DNA of 64,000 nt from Hymenolepis diminuta (taxonomy: Eukaryota; Platyhelminthes; Cestoda; Cyclophyllidea; Hymenolepididae). The notes under the pieces are model-generated. The model did not search any database and was not told the DNA's origin. It saw nothing but the letters and a program-made list of their open reading frames with translations. Below, in pieces: positions 53,101 through 64,000 of this stretch (positions within the stretch are counted from its first letter, which is position 1; every line of letters begins with the position of its first letter). The DNA lies in the NCBI GenBank assembly GCA_900708905.1, contig CAADRB010000031.1:1571286-1635285 (forward strand). The letters run 5' to 3'. The position numbers were made by a program, and so were the translations under genes.

Positions 53101-53700
53101 TTTCCATTAAAGAGTGGGATTTCAAAACCTAATTTATCAATAATATTGCAAAGTAATTAAAAAAGATTCAGGTTATTTTAAGATTTAAATTCTGTAAGAA
53201 AATAATATTTGTATTATTTGTTTCATACGATCGAAAGTCACACCAGTGGACTGCGTTAACTGCACTTAATTTCCATTAAAAGTTAAAAATATAAAAATTC
53301 AGCGCTTGAAACTCATTTTTATCAAATGGTCATCTATTTCAAGCTTATTATACATTTTTATTTCGATAGAACAGGCAAATAACGATCATAGAATGCGTTA
53401 AGAACCGAGTTTGATTGTTTCAAAGTAATAAAGCGTTTTAAAGGAAATCGACTTACCAATATTGACATGATCAATTGTCGAATTCGTTTTAGTCTTAAAA
53501 ATTTCGATCGAAATTCCAAAAAATGTTGTTTTTATAGAAAGTAGGCGTTAGTCATTTGTTTATCGGTGATCAACAAATTTTCCATTTTACAAGTAGGGAT
53601 AGATGAATGTTAAACTCTGAAAAAAATCCATTACGAAGTTGGAGAAATAGGTGGTGTAGTCATATTAAGAGATTTTACTCCATTTAGAAAGTAGATTGAA
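44131..53700. other. gene desert, part 1
   Basis: No gene is supported in this AT-rich 9.6 kb. A plus frame at 45504-45764 is the most protein-like, with balanced composition, but no family or splice context is recognisable. A GC-richer block lies at about 49000-49390, and a block at 52385-52560 begins with a purine run 'ggggggaga' that resembles an LTR-element polypurine tract without any other supporting feature. Confidence 0.45.
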
Positions 53701-53868
53701 TCACGGACAGAAGAGAATTCACATTATACTCTCATAATGAATCCAGAAAAAAGCAAAATATAATGCTAACTTCATTATTCTTCCGAGATGAAACCACAAG
53801 CCATCAGTAAACAGTAGAAGTGAAAATTCAAGTGAGGTTTATTATCCTTCCTCTCTCTGTGTTTTCTG
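53701..53868 (+). repeat. 168-nt direct repeat, copy A
   Basis: It begins 'tcacggacagaagagaattc' and ends 'ctctctctgtgttttct'. It aligns along its length with 54070-54237 at moderate identity and equal overall length, with a repeat offset of 369 nt. Confidence 0.65.
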
Positions 53869-54069
53869 CTTGAAGTGAGATACATAAATGAACATCCCTC
53901 AAGAAAGTTTATGCTGGTTAATTAATCATCAGCGGCTTTGTTATTCCCATATTGACCAACGTATTTCCACATTTGTAGATAGTGCCTGAAAAAGAAAAAA
54001 ACTCCTTAAGAAGGTTCATTTGAAAACAAGGGAGGACACTATAAAAAGCAAGTTCATGACGGTATTATA

Positions 54070-54237
54070 TCACAGATAGAAGAGAGTTCATTATACACCT
54101 TCAAAGTGAACCCAAATGAAAAAATATGAATAAAATACAACGTAATCATACTCGCGAGATGACATCCATAAAACGTCAGTAGGCAGCAGGGTCGAAAATT
54201 CAAATGAGGTATTTTGTCCTCCTCTCTATGTTTTCTC
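54070..54237 (+). repeat. 168-nt direct repeat, copy B
   Basis: It begins 'tcacagatagaagagagttc' and ends 'cctctctatgttttct'. See copy A. Similarity may continue weakly for another 40 nt on the 3' side of both copies ('catccctcaagaaag' against 'accatcaagagag'). Confidence 0.65.
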
Positions 54238-54239
54238 TC

Positions 54240-54600
54240 ACGAATTAGCATTTTTCATCCCCTTCCGGAAACCATCAAGAGAGGGCGAAGGTGGGAGAGA
54301 GCTAAAGGGAAGAGATTTCCCGATTATGCAAAGTAAGCAGTAGCTGCAGTAACAGCAACAATGGTGAAGGGAAGATGGGTGGGGATGTGGGTGGTTTTGC
54401 CCACACGCTCTATAATAAAGGGGAAGGGGGAGAGCGAACTGGCCGGTTAGTTAGAGTAGCTGCTCCTGCTGCATCAGTAGGCAGCAACCTAATATGCAAT
54501 TCAAATGAGGATGAGGAGGGATGGTATGAGATGAGAGAGGCGAGGAGAAGGGAAAGGACAATTGAGAATGTAGAATTTTATTAACGCGGCATCTAGATCC
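54240..54600. other. purine-rich (GA/GG) island
   Basis: The plus strand is strongly G/A-rich with repeated 'ggga', 'gagag' and 'gatggg' words. Open frames on both strands (54375-54584 + and 54678-54451 -) follow from this bias. It directly follows copy B of the direct repeat. A regulatory role is possible but unsupported. Confidence 0.3.
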
Positions 54601-57600
54601 TATAGTTAGAATGTGTTTAACAGAAGCAATCGAAATTATGGCGGTCTCCAGGATCATGAAATATTTACATATATACAAATGCCTATGATGGAATAATTAG
54701 TATTATTAGGACGTTAAAGTTATTTCTTCTCCTTGTCATGATATATGTAATGTATTAAATTTACGCACAGTGATTTACTTTCTTATTTAGTACATTCAAC
54801 CGAAGTATGATATCAACGATGCAGATTTGAAATATCCCCTATAGATTTCGACAGAACATTAATTTAGGGGAAAACAAAGCAAAATTTAAAATATCGACAT
54901 TCATGACAAAGATTTTTTCATGACTGGAATGACGATTGGTCTTTAATTTATTATGATTGGAGATATTCTGTGCAATTTTTTTGTGTATTTTTGCAATCTT
55001 GCATTTCGAAAACCAGTTTTTATCGACGGGGAGGTGAGATGGATTAAAATAGCTTATAATAGTACAGAACAAAGGACTTTAAACGAAAAGAAGTTTTAGG
55101 TAGGGATATGCGATTTATAAATTTGTTTTTTTTATTCAAATAGATATCCAAATTGTACAATGGTGAATCGACGGATATTTTGAAAAAATATATACGGAAA
55201 TGAAAATCAATGAATGGAGAGCCATAATTTGGTGATAACTAGAAGGATCAAGCAAAGCTAACAGTAAACTATCGAGTGAGTTAAGTTAAGGCTACCTACC
55301 AATAGAGCCAACTAATTCACTGACTGAAAATAAAAGATGAGGGAAATATTTTAAAATAAACAACACCCTCACAAACTCAGATTTACAAAATGATCATACC
55401 TAATTCATAGCGTTAAATTCAGAATTTTGAATAGCCCATAAATTAACTGTAACATCTTACCACCATATTTTTCAATTTCGGAAAGTAGGCCGTTGGATAC
55501 TCTTTTATCTTGTGAGTAGAGCTAGTTTACTATGGATCAGCTTTTAACTGAACCATAGCATAAAATAATAGCCAAAAAATCATGATATTCGAAATAATGG
55601 AGTAATATAAACAACCGCTTCCATCTTATCTGAAAACATATTCCTGAATTTTAATTAAAATCACAATGAACCGATAGTTAAGGGTTAAAATTTAGCCATA
55701 TATTTGAAAACATTATTTACCTGTTAAATATAGTGTTATTTATTTATTAATTTCTTAGATTGATGCTTGATCATGATACCTGAATGCTCCTTTTCTTCTA
55801 GCAAAAGTACCACATGCTTTCACACAATTAGAGTTATCAATAATTTTTATTTGTAGTGTGTAATATAAATACTACTACCAGCGAATCGTGTACTGACAAA
55901 TCAACAGTGGTATGAAAACTGTTACTTATTGAGAATAAGTAGCATACTGACTAAAGGAACACGTTAAGGAGTAGATGAATCTAATTTCTACGATATTGCA
56001 CAATTAGCTTAATTTGGCGTTTGACTCATAAACTGTGTTAAAAAGATAATTTATAATAAAATTGCTTGAGTCATGAAAAGAGAACCCTATCTGGCTCAAC
56101 TCGATTTCTATATATGGAACTCATCTTTCTGGCCATAGATTCAAGTGTATTGACACACAAACCTAGTTTATTGTTTAATAACAGTTCGCAATATTTCAAT
56201 TGAAAATTAAAAAAAGAACTAAAGCATTCAAATGCAAATAAGAGAAATTTGATGGATAAGGAAAAAACTTTTTTAGAAGCTTATAATTCAATAATTTTAT
56301 GTATTTGGTAGTAGTTAGCTTCTGATTTTTCTATTTCTTTTATAAACATTATATCTGTTACCCACTGTTTACTGTTTATGTCATACTTCTATTGAATCAA
56401 GTATAACTTAAATATTATTTATATAACATAGCTACAGTTAATCTAACCTAGTAGAAAGAATACAGAATATCCGTAAATTAACGATGGCGTCATTATTTTG
56501 AAAATGTGGCTGCTTGTATAGTCCTTTGATATGTGAAATTGATAGGTTGCCTAATTAGGCAGTTATAAAGCAGTAAAACAATTTCATTCCCAGGCCTGCG
56601 CATGAAAGAACGGTAATCGAAAAATTAAGTGCTCATTAAGCGAATCTCGCCTGAGCAGTTTTATTAATCCGTATCGGGTGCTGAAAATATTGTATTGCTT
56701 AGTAAAATACTGCCACAAACATTTGAATTGTCACTAGTTAATGGATCACATTCATTTTAACTCCAAATGTTTATTTGGATTCAGTTAACTAATTAAGAAT
56801 TCAAACTAATTAGCTCAATTAATCTTTGAAATTCCTATAAAATAGGATATTTTTCCTTCTATTCGCAAGGCCTTGCAAGAGAAAAATTTTGATCGTTAGT
56901 TCAGTGAACTCAATTATTAGAACACAAAGAACGTGAATGTATAAGAAATAGAAACGTATTTTCCATTCACATAAAGTTTCTCTACAGTTTAAGTGGGCTA
57001 CGATAATTTCTAAGCTTAAATAACGATGGTATTTAGTCCTCCAACTTGTTTTTATTAGGATGAAAATACGCTTTGATCCAAGAGGTGATTTTATTAAAAA
57101 CTCTTTAAAAATTAAGTGGATTAAGGTCAAATAATATCATCGTTAATATTTTACAGCATAAAAATTCTTATTTTTACTTTAATGCTAGCTTAGTTAAGAT
57201 GAATTTTACTAGCTGTAAATGCTAATAGTTTGATTCAAATCAGCCTCTCTTTAAACGAAAAGATGGAAATTGCTTCACCATTCAAATTTCTGACGTTCCC
57301 AAAAGTTCATCCAAATTTGACATGGGTAGGGGAAGGATATCCTAGAGCCGCCCTTGCGAAAAAATCACCTTCTATCACCTCTTGCTAACCAAAAGTAACT
57401 AAGACGGCTGGACATGCTCACCACTGGCTATGCACCGATGGACGTTGGTCCTGTGACTTCCTAAACGACCTCGGAAGTTATCGGTTATGATATGAATATT
57501 TATGTGGTTACCATTGAAAAATAGTATAATTTACCTTTTTCGTCGAAATTAACGGGAATCCTTATTTAAAATTTTATGCAAAATTTACCTCAAGGAATTA

Positions 57601-60600
57601 ATAATAATTTTAACAATTCCGAAGATAAATTTTTTACCACCATTTGAAATTGGTCGCAGCATTGCGCCAAGTTGTTCAAATACATTTGTTTCCTAAATTA
57701 TACTCCGGCGCAGACACCCGGAAAACTGATGCCACTTTTAGCGACTTCATGAAATAAAAAGCGAATGATGAAGAAAAGAACATAATTTAAGACATTTAAA
57801 GGTATATTGCTAAGTAGCTCCTTTTAAAGCCCCTGACCGATTTCAAATCGTCGGCTGATATTTAAACATAAATAATCTCTGGCGATGGAACCTGAAAATA
57901 AGTGTCTTTTTTTTTCCATGGGAAATCCTAAGGAGTGCAGTAAATTATGGGCTTAATTTCTGAGAATTTTTTTCAAACAAAATTCAGTTGGATTAATTGG
58001 GAAATATTTAAATCAGTTTAATTTATTTTAATAAATGAGTTTTTGCAGAATATGAAAAGATAGTCAACTGAAAGAAAATGTAAAGTGCTCTGGTTGCGTA
58101 ACGTATAATTATATATCTCTTGTGTTAGAGATAACAATGTAAACACCCATCTGTGTATGGCCTTCGGTGATTAATATTTCAATGCACCCGTTGGCCGAAT
58201 GTGTGTTGTTCATTGAAATGGCTTCAACACGCCTTCTTTTTGTTTGGAATAAATGTTTAAATCCTCTTTCCATAGTGGTCTTTTTACTCATTGACTTCGC
58301 AGACGAGCACGTTAGCCATTGCACCACCAGCTCCTGTTAACATTATCATTACCATTTTCTGTGACTAGTGCAAATAATCTAAAGTGAGATGCATTTACTC
58401 AGCGTGTAGGGAGTTAAACATTAGAGTCACCAAACAACCAATAGGGGAGGCAAGGAGTTATTAATGATAATACTTTAAGGAGACATAGTAGAAAGAGAAT
58501 CTAACTGTAGGTGTTAACCAGCAGGAGTTGTATAAAAGAAAGTCGATTAGATGTGCGGCAGAAACAGGCGATAGGCCAAGGGAAGATTACACTTGTGTAT
58601 TTATAGATGATTAAAATATTTAAAAGACAAGATGAGAATCCAGCCGCAAAGGTGGAAATAAAGACGTCGTTTTTAATGAGTTTGAAAGTACAATCAAACG
58701 GTCATCTGAGTCTCCATATAAATTTTAATTCATGTATGGCGATAAGATCTGGCCAATTGATAGCAATTCTGACAATCGCAGCTGACAAACACTGATTCAG
58801 ATCTTGAAAACAGTTAATCATAAACAGCTCATGAAATTTAATCTGAAAGTGATTTCTAAATTAAATGTTTCAAATGACTAAGCACTTAGGAGCTTATAGG
58901 CTGAGTGGCTTATGGTCTATTGAATTAAACTACTACCTATACCATCTCACTATAGTTACTTCATCTCCCATACCTCAAATTGTATTTTAGCTACGTAAAT
59001 GTTGACAAAATTTTCAAGCATAATAACAATCATTCGGGTTCTTATTAATTTCATATTAATTTTATCATGACGATGAAGATAAACATTATAAAACATAAAA
59101 CCAACATGCAGTCATAAATTTGTAGTTTTTTGCAAAATTTTTAGCATGCAAAAAGTATTTATAAATTACATATTATTAATTTTTATTGACTTATGCATTA
59201 AGTAGTAAATATACGTTATTTTCCGAATACTTCAACAAAAAGGAGACGAAAATTTTATAGTTTTAATCCGATTTAATTATCATCACGCTTTTAGAAGCTT
59301 CTAATTATGTATTTCTCTCAGTGACCTTGTGAACGAGGACCTATGTAGGAAGATAGCCCATTGTATAAGTCTTTTTTCGGATGATTCATCAAACCATAAG
59401 GCTGTCACGTGAGTGTTTTCTTAATTTCTCAGGCATAAATTGAGCTATATTTTAATAAATTTGCGACTCGATACGAAAAATGATATCCATACCTAAATAA
59501 AACAAGAAAGTAGGTTTTTTTAATTTGGGTGAAACGTGTAACGTATTTAGGTAAAGAGATTTAAGATAACGTTCGTTTATGAAGAGGTGGTTTTCGTAAG
59601 AACTGGATTAAAATAGATCCCTAGACACGTTAGAGACTTAGTCCTTATTGGAGACTTAGATCTTATCAAGAATACCATCTGGACAAAAGCAAGTACCACC
59701 TTTAAATGTTAGTTCATTGAATTAAAGTATTAATAAAAGTTATTGATTACTTCCCGCGCATTTTCCGTAGTCTTATTCTTTGGATCCGATTTCTTTTAGG
59801 TGACAATCAGTTCTAGAAATTGTGCTCTTGGAATAGTCTATTCAGTAACGGATACATTTATTAATTTTACACTTCCCGAGCAGATCTGAATTCAAAGAGT
59901 TGACAGGAAAACCTATATCTGATAGGGAAAAATTCAGAAGAGTGGCCTCATTGCCATTTTCTACTTTGCCGGCCTGCTATATCTTATATGAGGTCTCTTC
60001 TAGCAGTTAAGCATTGATCTACTGTTTCTGCGATTGCCTAAGATATCATTATAGAACCTGTGGCTTTGATGACAGTATTTACATCAAAGTGAGTATATAC
60101 ATTTGCAATGACTGATCACTGTCTTTGTAATCGAACGGTTGGTTCCTAAACTTTACAGTGCGCTGATAACTTGACCCGGTTTGTAAACATTTGCGCATCT
60201 GGGGATCTTTATATAGATTCACCACAGTGACGCAAACGATCGCATCTTAATATGTATCATAATATAACAAGGATACCGGCGAATGGAGAGGAAAATTACC
60301 TCAGGGATTTAAGATATTAAAGAAAAATTAGCCATACTCATTAAGCTGAGTTTTTGTAATGGTCTAAACTTCACAAAGTCAATCTAGACACAGTAGTTAT
60401 AAGAACAATTTCTGAGCGTTTATGTAAACACCATGTGATATGATAACTGCCTATGTCAAAGGAATATAATCATATCAAGGGTATATGATATGATCTCGTG
60501 TATTTCATACAAGTTGAAATCTAAGCTGAAAAATTTGTGATGCATTCGAATATGAAACATTGGAAGTTTTTTAAAGATCTATGATCCTGAAAGGATGCTA

Positions 60601-62300
60601 AGTTTTCAGCCGTGCATAATATCTTATTTCAACGATAAATTGATTTAAGACCTAAAAGCTCGATACCATAGTTTCCTGAGAGAGAAAAGGAGGAAAGGGA
60701 GCAAATTTTAGTCATTTAGGGGCCAAATAAACTTATCTTATGATCCTGATATTATACAAACGCGCAAATGATATAAATTAAGGAAAATATGGCAGACATA
60801 AACAATAAAAACATTATTTTTTCTTATCTCCTTCTCGCTTTCTCATTGATCAACTAAAAATGTTCAAAATGATTTTTCCTTTACAAAGCAAGGAATAGTA
60901 ATTGTTACACGGTTGAATAGTTTTATCTTCTCATATTCATAGAAATAGGCAAGCTCGATAAGCCTTTCTTGAGACAACAGCATTGAGCGAATGTAACTTT
61001 CAGACTTGGCATAAGAAAACTCACACTTACACTTTTTCAGTGATACCCCTTTCCATGCGACTGCAAATAGTCCGAATAAGCTGAGATATAATTTAGACCT
61101 ACGTGTTCTCTCGAGTCCTTTAGGGTTGAATCATGATACGTTACAGCTAGTATTAATCAGATCGCTCATTTACGTACCGTTAGAATTCGGATCAGGGTCC
61201 TGTGATAACCATGTGTGCTACGTCAGGTGTGCTCTCCTTCTATTTTGCAAAAATCTTACTTGGTTACCACCCTACAATATGTTAGTAAAATTGGTTATTT
61301 ACCAAGAACACTTCTCCTATTAAACGATTTCTTCATTTCACTATAAGACACTGGAATAAAATAATTGTACTTCATTAACACTGGCGTTTACCCATACCCA
61401 CTTCTGAAAGTAAACATGTAGATGACATTTTGTGGAGCGAGGCCGTAATCACTCAATCTGCTGGTGTAGTTTGAAGAGTTATTGATGATAATATTAGGTA
61501 TACAATCGTTACTCGATTTCTCCATGTGATGATTGGCATTAGTAAAAACTTGCATGCAAACACCTCGGGAGTGAAATGTTCCTGCTGATGCTAACGGAAA
61601 TATTATCATTAATTGACATATGCTATATCTGGCACTAACTATCACAAGAACTGAATCCAAAAGGGAAGAAAAATTCTATTGTTTATGATACGCACAGTAA
61701 GTGAATAAATAGTAAATTTAGCTAAAGAAAAAGTCGGGCGTTATAGCGTTAGAAGGAAGTTGAAATAAACAAAACTTCCTTCCTTTGCTTCGTAGAATTA
61801 GTAACGTCATATGCTAAATCGCCTCCGTTTTGAGAGGGGTTAATTTTCATTCAGCGAAGTAAAAAAACAGAAATTGAAATAAGCAGTGATGCTTTTACTC
61901 AATTACGCATCTTGACGAGAAACAATATCATGCATGAATGAAGACGTTTTAGAAGAAAATTCATGTTGCAAATTACACAGAATATATTATTAAAATAAGG
62001 AGATTAAATTAGCGCTTAGGTTAAATTTATGAATTTTAAATATCAAGATCGTTGAATTACTGTCTTGGGTGCAACATTTTGCATTCCAGTGGAACACATT
62101 TGGTAGTGAAAAAGATTAGTTTTAATAAGTTCATAATCCCATTTGTTAAATGATATCATGTTTCTTAATTAAATGTGAATATCTTTTATTAATGAAATAG
62201 AAATCTTTTTGAGTACACTTTACAAATTCTTCAATAAGCCCATAGTTTGTTGCGCCAAACTGGAACATCCACAGTAATAAGCCACTAACCTTAAACAGTG

Positions 62301-62316
62301 GGGTGTTTAAACACCC
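62301..62316. other. perfect 16-bp palindrome
   Basis: GGGTGTTTAAACACCC reads identically on both strands, and the flanks (gtg...ac) are only partly complementary. It may be a dimeric protein-binding site or chance; it is too short for a structural RNA. Confidence 0.6.
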
Positions 62317-63436
62317 TATTACCACAGGTCACTAAGTTGTCAACCCTAATCTACCGAAAGCTAGAAGACGGTAGAAAGGACTAGTGCAGAGGGGGATTTC
62401 TAGTATATACTGTGTCCTAAATTTAAGGCAGTTCACAAGACCCTTCTCAAAATGGGGAAACGTCAACTTCATTTGCGGGTATAAAACTGAAATGAGTTGA
62501 GATTCGCAATATTAGAACATGACGTGGTGAACCACTCCTGTTAAGTAAAAAGTCGAATAAAGTGATGAATCTTAAAATAAAATAAATTAAGAAAGATCCA
62601 TTTGATGTCTGGATCGTACTTTCAACTTCTGCTTGTTCCGTACTCATCTACTATTGGCATATTTTAAAATTTCTTGTTTGAATAAAATTGACAATGTTCT
62701 TGCCGAGAGCAACAATATATTGGAATGAATATTTCAGTAGGTGAGATTTGATTTTGTTTAAATCCCTATCTGCTCTATATTTCATAATCCGTTAATTAAT
62801 AAGCTAAGTAAGAACGATGTAATGTTCGAACGGGTAATACGATCGGCACGATGTTTTTATTCTAAAAGGGCGCTCTCATGCATACTAAGTTAATTAATCA
62901 AACCTATTACACATCGTCTTCTTGACAATTCCAGTTGATATTTCATTAAAATGCTGATCAAATTATCGGATCATACTTAAGGAGATAATTTACTGAATTA
63001 ATATTCCTTTATCAAATTGCCGGGTGGGGATACAAATGGGAATATTTCCGATATAAGGTATAATCAAATTTCCTTTCATTTTTTATGACATTTTTGGTGA
63101 GGTACTGACAAATAACTTTCTATTTTGAGACCCTCATGTTTAAATGATAAAGAACATGTCTTGTCATCATAAGGCCATGAGGTTTGGAAATCAGTTGTTC
63201 AGATGTGAAAATGGTGAAGAATCATAACAGAAGTACATATCATGGGAAACCCAAGATGGCAGATCTTATAAAGGGGTCCCGAAGGTTTCAGAAATCTGTA
63301 GACAAAAAAATTAATATGCAACTGGAATTAAAAATATTATTTTAACACAGTTATTATTCGTTGCATGTTCCTTGTTTTGGTAAAGAGAAAAATTATTTTA
63401 GTTTGGGTAATATTCCATTTTAAGAGGTGGAATATT

Positions 63437-63560
63437 ATGTAAGATCATTTTCGTTATCAACATTGGAAGGAAAAGTGAAATGAAATGACAAGACCGATCC
63501 TTCTTAAATAAACAATATTATCACTAAGCCCTGAACATTCAAAATGCTGAATTTGAAGAT
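63437..63560 (+). repeat. dispersed repeat R1, partial copy
   Basis: 'atgtaagatcatt', then 'attggaaggaaaa' and 'cttaaataaacaatattat' with 'actaagccctgaa' follow the middle part of R1 copies 2 and 3 in order. The ends of the family are missing or too diverged. Confidence 0.4.
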
Positions 63561-64000
63561 TCGCTCTCTAATAATTCACTTTCCACTCCAACTATTTTCT
63601 TCCAGTTTGTCTTTCTTATTTCCCTTACAGGTGATAAAAAATGAATTAATATTTTTACACAACTCAATATCCATAAATTACCCCCAATAAAAGAATTTAA
63701 AATTTTAAAATGCAATCCGTAAAGTTGATTTTATAACAATCTTCAAAAGTCCATTTCAAAATTATTTGATTGAAATTAGAGTTGAAATACTAAAATTAAT
63801 GTTACGATTCTAAAAGCAAAATTCGCTCGGTAATTAATATATTTATGTTGGAAACAGTGACCATTAACTTAAGATTTGACAAATTACTTTCAAGATAACA
63901 AACTGACATTTGAACATATTAATTAATTATGATGCACATCAGATGTTCATCCAAAGGATTGTTTAAACTATATCATTATTTTTATTTTCTATCCATTAGT

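Larger units (their letters stand above)
54601..64000. other. gene desert, part 2
   Basis: This is AT-rich with no supported gene. It holds a GC-richer patch at about 57330-57490, a tRNA-head-like sequence on the minus strand near 58340-58275, the palindrome at 62301-62316 and a partial R1 repeat at 63437-63560. Other open frames are short and biased. Confidence 0.45.

Noticed and set aside
1..64000. CRISPR arrays, operons, rRNA genes or prokaryotic mobile systems.
   Set aside because: No regularly spaced identical repeats, no compact gene strings and no rRNA-like blocks; the window is clearly eukaryotic.

Overview
This is eukaryotic, AT-rich DNA with split genes, no operons and no prokaryotic signals. 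Three protein-coding genes can be reconstructed. Introns of 35-40 nt next to introns of 1-2 kb, a flatworm-like POU-III gene and a Ty3/gypsy remnant suggest a parasitic flatworm. A cestode such as a hymenolepidid is my best guess, but it is an inference.

Layout. 1-5016: gene-free, with a few decayed repeats. 5017-7646 (+): a five-exon F-box/WD40 gene of 485 codons, probably the substrate receptor of an SCF ubiquitin ligase. 7647-10220: convergent intergenic space holding a GC-richer island. 10221-26266 (-): a 17-exon gene of 1322 codons for the condensin I subunit CAP-G (NCAPG). All exon phases join. Its introns carry decayed tRNA-Cys-derived sequences and other dispersed repeats. 26267-37037: mostly gene-free, with a degenerate Ty3/gypsy integrase at about 30.8-31.5 kb and a tRNA-headed SINE-like element at 34.6 kb. 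37038-39038 (-): an intronless class III POU-homeodomain transcription factor of 666 aa. 39039-64000: a 25 kb gene desert upstream of the POU gene, with GC-richer islands, a POU-type inverted motif, repeat-family copies and a diverged 168-nt direct repeat.

The three genes have unrelated jobs: protein turnover, mitotic chromosome condensation and neural/developmental transcription. I found no gene cluster or convincing new multi-gene system. The points most worth following are the bimodal intron sizes, SUMO-type motifs in flatworm-specific insertions of CAP-G, the tRNA-Cys-derived repeat family, and the candidate regulatory islands around the POU gene.
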